A stretch of 64,000 nucleotides of DNA from Quillaja saponaria (lineage: Eukaryota; Streptophyta; Magnoliopsida; Fabales; Quillajaceae). How positions within the stretch are numbered: position 1 is the stretch's first letter; each line of letters opens with the position of its first letter. Shown here piece after piece: positions 57,801-64,000 of this stretch. The stretch is from assembly GCA_029379385.1 (NCBI GenBank), contig CM055608.1, positions 18,288,350 to 18,352,349 of the forward strand, read 5' to 3'. Below the pieces are notes generated by a model that ran no database searches, was not told where the DNA came from, and worked only from the letters and a program-made list of their open reading frames with translations. The position numbers were made by a program, and so were the translations under genes.

Positions 57801-60800
57801 AAATTTCATTAATTCCATCAATATTACAAAAGAACCACATAATAAAAAAGTATAAGTGCAAACATTTGATTCAAAGACCAAGTTCATAATATAAATTCAC
57901 AAACATCTAATCCAAACATAAGTTCATAAACCAAAACCATCAATTCTAATTATCAGAAATAAATAGAAATATATGAAAGTCATTCTAATTATTAGAAACT
58001 AAACAAAAGAAAGGAAAAAAAAAATAAAAAACTAGAATGAAAATTGTTTTCTAGAGATTAAAAAAAAAAAAAAAAACTTCAATTATATCCAAACCCAAAC
58101 TCCACATATATACAAACCCATGCAACCTCAATTACATTTTAAGTATTAATTAACTGAGAAATTAAAATTAAAATAAATAAAATAAAAGTTTATGCTGGCC
58201 ATGTCTCTTCTCTTCTGGACTTGAGAGTGCTGTGTTTCGAAGGTTTTTCTCCTTTGCAAATTCAAATTTTGAAGCTGAATGGATGTAGGCTTGCTATTGA
58301 ACTCTTCAGCTAGTGTTGAAGATGAACCTCGGCCAATGGAGACTTTGAAGGTGCAACCTATATCCGAAGAATTCGACGGTTTACAGATGCCGTGTTGATC
58401 CGCAAAAAGAGAATGGTTCCGGCAGTGAGAGCAGCGAGAAAGGAAAAGGTGGCATTTTGTGTTCTTGAGTGTCGAAGGTTCACTGCCAGCAAGAAAGGAA
58501 GAGATAAGTGGTTCAGATTTCAAAATCCCACTCAAAATTTTGACCTATTGACCTTTTTCTTGAATCAGTGGACTCGAAAATAACTCGCGATCTTACAATT
58601 TCTGCAGCGAGCCAGTGATCTTCCTTTTGAGTTCCTGAAACAACAATCTTCACGTTTCGGAACGGTGGGATAGAGTCGGATTGTAAGATAGTACGATCCA
58701 ACGATCCAAAACACGATCTTGACAGCCTCATCATATGTTTTTTCTCAAAACTTATGATAGTGAATATCACTGTTCACATACTGACCATGGGTGGTCTCAG
58801 CAAAGTCCTCATTCAATACTTGAGAAATTGTACACAACAATGTCTTTTTATGCGGTTGAGTAATAGGGCTTAGCTTCCAATGTTTATTGGGTTTTGGAGT
58901 CTCTAGTGAGAAAATGAATTGGTTCTTTCCCTTGCCTTTCACTTTTGAGCTCATTATGCCCCAGCTGCCAGTTCCACAAAATTTTCTTCCTAAGACATTG
59001 CAAGGTCTTAAATGATGTGGATCGGCCTCTTTGCATCCTTTCCATGAAGGTTGCGGAGTTACAGGGCCTGGTCAACCAATCATTATATTTCGCCTCATTG
59101 AGGCTATGGGGAATTGGACCCAATTCTCCCACGACCCCAATTTTGGTCTCACCCCACCCTGATCAAACAAAAAGAGTCTATGAACCAGGCACAAGTGTTC
59201 TTGTCAAGTGACTGATTATTCTGTAGAAGTTGACAAAGTTGGGGGAATTGTCTGATGAAGTTGCAATAAAGAGATGATGTCTTTAAAGAATATAGTGAGC
59301 TGTTACTGCTACATTCTTGTTTCCCCTAATATCTTCTTTAACAATGCTTAGCGGATTTCAACCTCCAGTATCTTTCTGCTTTGTTTAATTCCTACCACCA
59401 TGTTGATAGATCTGTGTCACCTCCCTAGTTTGGCTTCCCCTCTTTGTCAATGGAATATGTAAATCCCTTATATTTATTCTCCGTGAGATTCTGTTCCATT
59501 TGTTGAGACTAAACAATTGTCCTTTTATCATGCATACTATAAAGTGTTGGAAGCCACTCTTAACATTTGACTCTGCAATGGGGAAACTACTGTACCATTT
59601 ACTGTTGGGATATCCTCAATAGAATCTTTCTCTTCTAAAAATAGTAAACTATGGGAATCACAGATACTTCTCCATGTAAGGCATATCTGATCCGATATGG
59701 ATACGTATCCAGTACGGCAGTACCATAAACATTAAAAAAAGGTTATGTTTCTTAAATTTTTAATACTTGATGCTGTTTGGCAATGGCTGGGATACTCAGC
59801 TGGATATGGCTTCAACGACTTATATTACCAAATGCATAATTTTGCTTGAGTTTTCAGAAATTTCAATCGAACCCTGATTCCCCAAGCTTTTTCATTCTGT
59901 CAGTGTTTGGATGGGATTTGCTGCTTCTGCATCTCTCTGAAGTCTTTCTTGCTCTCCCTCTTCCTTGCTGCGATCTTGAAGCTTCTTTTATTTTAATCCC
60001 ATCCCCTCTCTCACCCTTCCTCTCCCTCCCTCTCCCCGTTTCTCATCTCAGTCTCAAGTCACAACATCGCTCTTTTCTGGTTCGCAACTGTTAGGGCTTG
60101 GATTGATTTTAATTAGTGATGCGACAGATGCGTTTCTTATATAAATACCAAATATTTTAATATCTAGATTCAAAAATTATTGTATCCCTATTCCGATATG
60201 TATTTTACCAGATACCAGATACAGTATAATCCGTGCTTCATAGAGTAAGTTAAATCGTGAGAATTCCACTTCTGGCTGTCCTCTCTCCATCATAGAAAGA
60301 TTTATAAAAAGAATGAAAAATGAATAATTTTTTACCCAATTGTTTAAAGTTTATTAGTCCTGTGAGAGAGGAAGAAGATAGAGCAGAGGCCAACCAAGTA
60401 CCATATACTGCCTACTGTTGCTAGTTGATCCACATATATCTTTTCATCAGCAGTGGGTGTTTATCCTTCACAATACTTCATAGAGGTGTTGCCACTAATG
60501 AAATGAATCTAGTGTTTATGTGAGTGCTGGTGATCCTGTATTTATGATTGTGTAATGTAAGTGTTAACTACTCGTCCCAACGGCATTCCCTCTTGTGATG
60601 CTCTTCTCCATTGCTTGCTTGTATTATTCCACCTCCCTCACCACTACCCCATTAAGGCATCATGCTTCTCTGACAATAAGAGTTCATTATGAGTTTCTAG
60701 CAGATAATGCCTTACAAATTCAGCTTGTAAATTGCTTGTAGATTACTATGTCTGCAGTTAGAGAATGGGCTGCTTCCCAGAATAGTAAGCTTTCAGAGGT

Positions 60801-61232
60801 TTGTCTCCCTTTACTTGGCACTTTAATTCCAGTTTAAGATTTGGCCATGGCTTATATCATTAAACTTTGAATACCTTAGGCTGTTGCTGTAAATAACTTG
60901 GGAAAGTGGAAAACAGCCACACAGATGACAGCTTTAACAATCCTCTTGGCTACCAGAGACAGCAGGTTGGTTCTTTCTCTATGGCCAATGCTTTCTATAT
61001 TTCTCATTTCTCTTTTTAAGATAAAAGATTCCCTTTTTACTACCCTATAGGAGAGGTTCATTTTAGAAATATCTAGTATCTTATTGTACTTTTTTGTCAT
61101 TTTCCTAGCAATCTTGGAGGGCCTAGTCTTGTAGTAGGTTCTGGTGTTGCTTTGCTTTATATCTCAGCGGGCCTTGCTGTTTGGTCATTAGTTGTATATA
61201 TGAGGAAGATATGGAGCGTATTGCTGAGATAG
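54806..61232 (+). CDS. PGP1: Phosphatidylglycerophosphate synthase (CDP-alcohol phosphatidyltransferase), 7 coding exons
   Basis: Exons (all introns GT-AG): 54806-55319, 55804-55901, 56009-56059, 56186-56299, 60742-60798, 60880-60965, 61109-61232. Joined they give 1044 nt, 347 residues plus TAG. The enzyme makes phosphatidylglycerophosphate from CDP-diacylglycerol and glycerol-3-phosphate, the first step to phosphatidylglycerol (plastid) and cardiolipin (mitochondria). The family signature D-G-x2-A-R-x8-G-x3-D-x3-D is complete across exons 2-3 (DGYLARK.., GAFLDPVAD). Hydrophobic membrane segments follow: LMVAAALVLLC, LTVPSIAIIG, VALLYISAGLAVWSLVVYM. The first ~160 residues are Ser/Thr/Ala/Arg-rich, like a plastid or mitochondrial transit peptide. 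ATG 54806 is the first in-frame ATG; the frame opens earlier only from a TTG. A second in-frame ATG at 55154 could give a shorter form. The gene symbol follows the plant orthologue by similarity. No disruption is seen. Confidence 0.93.
56874..57436. mobile_element. hAT-type MITE with TIRs and 8-bp target duplication
   Basis: The element itself is 56882-57428 (547 bp). Its ends are perfect 16-bp terminal inverted repeats, CAGTGTTATTAAAGGC at the left and GCCTTTAATAACACTG at the right. GTGTATAG directly flanks both sides (56874-56881 and 57429-57436), a perfect 8-bp duplication. TIRs starting CAGTG and an 8-bp duplication are diagnostic of hAT. It has no transposase. Near the ends, GC-rich GCCTGAG/AGGCAC words form subterminal repeats (CACCTAGGTGC, GGCACCTGGTGCAGGCG). 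Perfect ends suggest a fairly young insertion. Confidence 0.9.
57600..58740. mobile_element. Probable transposon relic in intron 4
   Basis: Both ends carry inverted GATC-rich sequence: TCAAGATTGAGATCTTACGT..GGATCGT at 57628-57657, and the complement-like ACGATCCAAAACACGATCTTGA at 58699-58722. A 129-codon minus-strand frame (58535-58146) lies inside but has no recognised domain. The inverted ends are imperfect and no target duplication was found, so the class is open. Confidence 0.35.
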
Positions 61233-62713
61233 TAAGCCTAGATGGCTGCTTTGCTTTCAGATATGTAAAGTTTCTCCCTAGGGGTTTCAGTGTGAGATGC
61301 TACACTGTTTGTGGATGGTAGACGCCGCGTAGTTATTGGTTTACTTATACCCTTTTGATAATTATTATCATACTTGGAAGCGGCATTGGCAAGATGAGTC
61401 ACATAAAGGAATATAGCTGATTAACTGAAGGGAAGAAGGTGAACTCCCCAGATCATTAGATCCCCCGTAAGTGGGAAATCTCTACATATTCTTTTATCCT
61501 TTAATTTTTTTAGGAAGAGATAAAAGCTCGGTTTGCTGCTGATTCCGAAGATCCTAGATATCCGTAGTTGGAGGGTGTATTGGTTACTTATTGTTTTTCG
61601 GTGGTTTGGAGCTATAAAAAAATTTGAAACATGAGAGATCATGGCAGCAATTATTTAAATGGCATGATGTTTTTTCTTTCTTAATTGTTTTTATGCTGAT
61701 GTTTTTTTTCTTCAAAATAATGGAGTTTAGGGATGGTCCTCATTGCATTTTGAAAATATCTGGTGACATTTGTCGTAACTTAATTAATTTTCATTTTGTT
61801 TTGAAATAAGTAGGAACCTTGTTATGGCAAATGGATGACATCCATGGTTGAGCATCTAAGTTAACTTGGAGGAGAGAATTAAGAGAATAAATTTTACTTT
61901 TGCAAAATGACATTGACACGATTTAAGTAAACGATACTCGTCAGTTATCTTCTAGGGAATTTTTAAGGTGTCAGATGAAATATATTTTATTTAATCTCTT
62001 ATTAATAGTTAAAATAAAAATTAAGATAGAAAAACTAGTACAAGCCGTGCATGTCAAAATATGATTAAACTTTTAGAAAAGAATTCAACCAAGGAAAAAA
62101 GCTTCAAAATAAAAATTGAAGAGCTAAATGTTGAGATTTTGGAAGTTGATTTTTTATTTGACTCTAGTATTTTCCCCCTATTATTTAATTAATGGACCCG
62201 TAAAGCAATTTTGTTCCTAAACGCCTGTGAGTCATATTTGTCCAAAATAAAATAAAATTGGAGTTGAATGCGAACCAATATGATGCCTTTTTATATCTTC
62301 TTCATCTCCGTGTTTCTTGGATTGATCAAGAGAGTTTTGATTTAGCAGTGCAATTCACTTCAATTGACAAGTCAACATCTAAATGATCTCAGTAGATAAT
62401 GCATTGATTCATTTTTAGCTATTTGACCGTGTTTCAATGGATAAACATTTTAGCAATTTGGATCTCGCTTCAGCAATAACCATTTATATATCAAAAAGAC
62501 ATGTTTCATTTTTTTGGTCTTCTGTTGCTTCTTAGCACTTGAGTTTTCAGTGTTTCGCTTATGGAGAAAGTCAGCAGTTTAACACTATGACTTGATTCAG
62601 CAATTAGTTTGTACAAAGAGTGATTTTAGTTGTTTGATTGCCATTGCTTCAACACTTGCTTCTTCAGTAGAGATTATTATTAATGAAACAAAGTGTTTCA
62701 TTCTGTTGACTTT
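61233..62713. other. Downstream region of the PGP synthase gene and intergenic DNA
   Basis: The first few hundred bases probably hold the 3' untranslated region; no clear polyadenylation signal could be fixed. The remainder is AT-rich with no ORF or repeat that I recognise. Confidence 0.4.
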
Positions 62714-64000
62714 TGTTGTTAAAAATACTACTCAAGCACATGTATCGTCTTAACAAGTAATACAGTAATATAGAGTAAGTAAAGTATCGTTCTCACGAGA
62801 AATTAATTATATAAAGCCAAGTATTTTACCAATTCCAACTTTATCTAGATGATTGAAGGTTTGAGATTGTTAACTATAATTAAACTAAAGCTTAGTATAA
62901 AACAATTGAACTTGAGAATTGATCTTAAAACCTAGGGTTATAATTTCCCTCACACTTCACTTGACTTACCTTTATCTTATCATGTTTAGTTATGATATTA
63001 TGTCATTAACCTAGGGTTTCAAGTTAATTATAAGTATCTTTCGAGTTGTTTATAATTCATATCTTAGTTAATCAACTCACTATATGTCTATGAAAATTAA
63101 ATTGAACAAGATTTATTAAGAAAAAACCTAAATTGGCTACACTAGGTATACTTGTATATGTCTATCCTATATGCAAAACAAATTCAACCAAGAGAATGAA
63201 TTAAAAGCATGAATCATTTAAGGCTAACCGAGATTTTCTTTGTCAAGGTTCCTCTAAATTACGAAATTTATCTAATTAATGATCAAACAATTAGAAGCAA
63301 TGACATAGAATGACATAATATAATATAAATATCAAACCCTTAGTAATCCATAAATAAAATTAAGCTACATGTGAGTTTCATCATAATCCTAGAAAAATGA
63401 TTTAATTCATGCTACTAAATATAAGCGTGACTACAACCAGCAAATCAAGAACATACAAAGAAACTAAAAGGAATGAAGGAATAAGAGAAAAACTATTAAG
63501 ATGTCAGTCTCCACGCCCTTCAATATCCTTGCTCTTCCAGCTCCAAGCACTCTTAATCAACTCTATATCTTCAAAACTCCCTTGCTCAATTGTGTATTTT
63601 GAATCCCCAAGCTCTTTCTCTCTTATAGGCTTCAAAATCATGAGTTAGAATCCCCAACAGCCACTACTTTCTGGTGCCTCAGCACTAATATTCGAACAAA
63701 ACAAGGGACTTGCATGACGTTGGGACGCCTTAGCTGCAAAAGTCTAATGCCCTGGCACTAGGTCCAATTCCGTGGCGCCAACTTCCTGCAGCCTAGGCAC
63801 CAACTGAAGCTATTTGTCAATTCTTGGCCGAGAGCTTAGGTGCTAGGGCACTAACTTTCTGCAGCCTCGGTGCCAGACTAGTCTACTAGTGCTGTTCAGT
63901 GCTACAACCTTGATTTTTCGTAGCCTAAGTGATAATTTCTTAAAAGAACTTATATTATATCTTATTACGCATTCATTTCAGCTATGTTCTTGAGCTTTAC
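62714..64000 (-). repeat. T32-family LTR, cut by the window end
   Basis: On the plus strand it starts TGTTGTTAAAAATAC, like the end of the LTR at 35866. Shared internal blocks follow in the same order (CCCTCACACTTCACTTGACTT at 62948 and 36110; GTTATGATA; GGCTACAC..GGTATA..ATGTCTATCCTATAT). The GC-rich block is at 63650-63940. The LTR start (TGATAAG) is expected just past 64000. The left flank has no primer site, consistent with a 3' LTR end. Confidence 0.75.

Larger units (their letters stand above)
56300..60741 (+). other. Intron 4 of the PGP synthase gene, enlarged by insertions
   Basis: This 4442-bp intron runs from GTAATG to CTTGTAG, while the other five range from 81 to 484 bp. It holds a hAT MITE (56882-57428), a second probable transposon relic (about 57600-58740), and GATACG/GTATCC-rich stretches near 59690-59720 and 60165-60230 that may be ends of a third element. 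Exons on both sides are intact and in frame. Confidence 0.85.

Noticed and set aside
58146..58535. 129-codon minus-strand frame in intron 4
   Set aside because: No recognisable domain, and it falls inside a probable transposon relic; not called as a gene.
59846..60094. 82-codon Leu/Ser/Pro-rich frame in intron 4
   Set aside because: It lies within a CT-rich intronic stretch, with no domain and no splice-supported role.

Overview
This 64 kb window is AT-rich nuclear DNA of a dicot-like plant. The evidence is one spliced nuclear gene with plant-type introns, plant LTR retrotransposons, plant L1 LINEs carrying an RNase H domain, a hAT-type MITE, and endogenous pararetrovirus (Caulimoviridae) sequence. 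I cannot name the species. A run of exactly 100 N at 2919-3018 marks a scaffold gap.

Layout. Bases 1-3386 hold a remnant of an LTR element with a 'putative plant transposon protein' (Transposase_32-like, here T32) ORF, a LINE fragment, the gap, and an inverted T32 piece. Bases 3387-3970 are an LTR fragment. Bases 3971-16830 are a mosaic of broken pararetrovirus copies: A (+), a partial direct repeat of A, B (-), an LTR, C (+) and D (-). Bases 16831-27222 hold two T32 elements with a 5'-truncated LINE between them; the second keeps its 3' LTR. Bases 27223-31590 are the remnant of a Ty3/gypsy chromovirus (Del/Tekay-like) on the minus strand. Bases 31600-34310 are another T32 element (-). Bases 34455-35580 are the 5' part of a LINE (+). 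Bases 35866-44040 are a T32 element (-) with a nearly full-length LINE inserted in it, flanked by a 12-bp target duplication. Bases 44041-53300 are unclassified and LTR-derived sequence. Bases 54806-61232 are the only convincing host gene. Bases 62714-64000 are one more LTR of the T32 family.

The host gene encodes a phosphatidylglycerophosphate synthase (CDP-alcohol phosphatidyltransferase family) in seven coding exons. Joined, they give an uninterrupted 347-codon frame with the complete catalytic signature. Its fourth intron is about 4.4 kb and carries a 547-bp hAT MITE with perfect 16-bp terminal inverted repeats and a perfect 8-bp target duplication.

The most interesting structure is the T32 LTR family. 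Several copies share one plan: a single gag-position ORF, a stop, a purine-rich tract 80-90 bp later, about 1.25 kb of noncoding sequence, a small hairpin, a second purine tract, and a 1.4-1.55 kb LTR. No pol gene is seen. All viral and transposon reading frames here are broken by stops, frameshifts or deletions, apart from some medium-length open segments. They are described as relics; nothing suggests an active virus.
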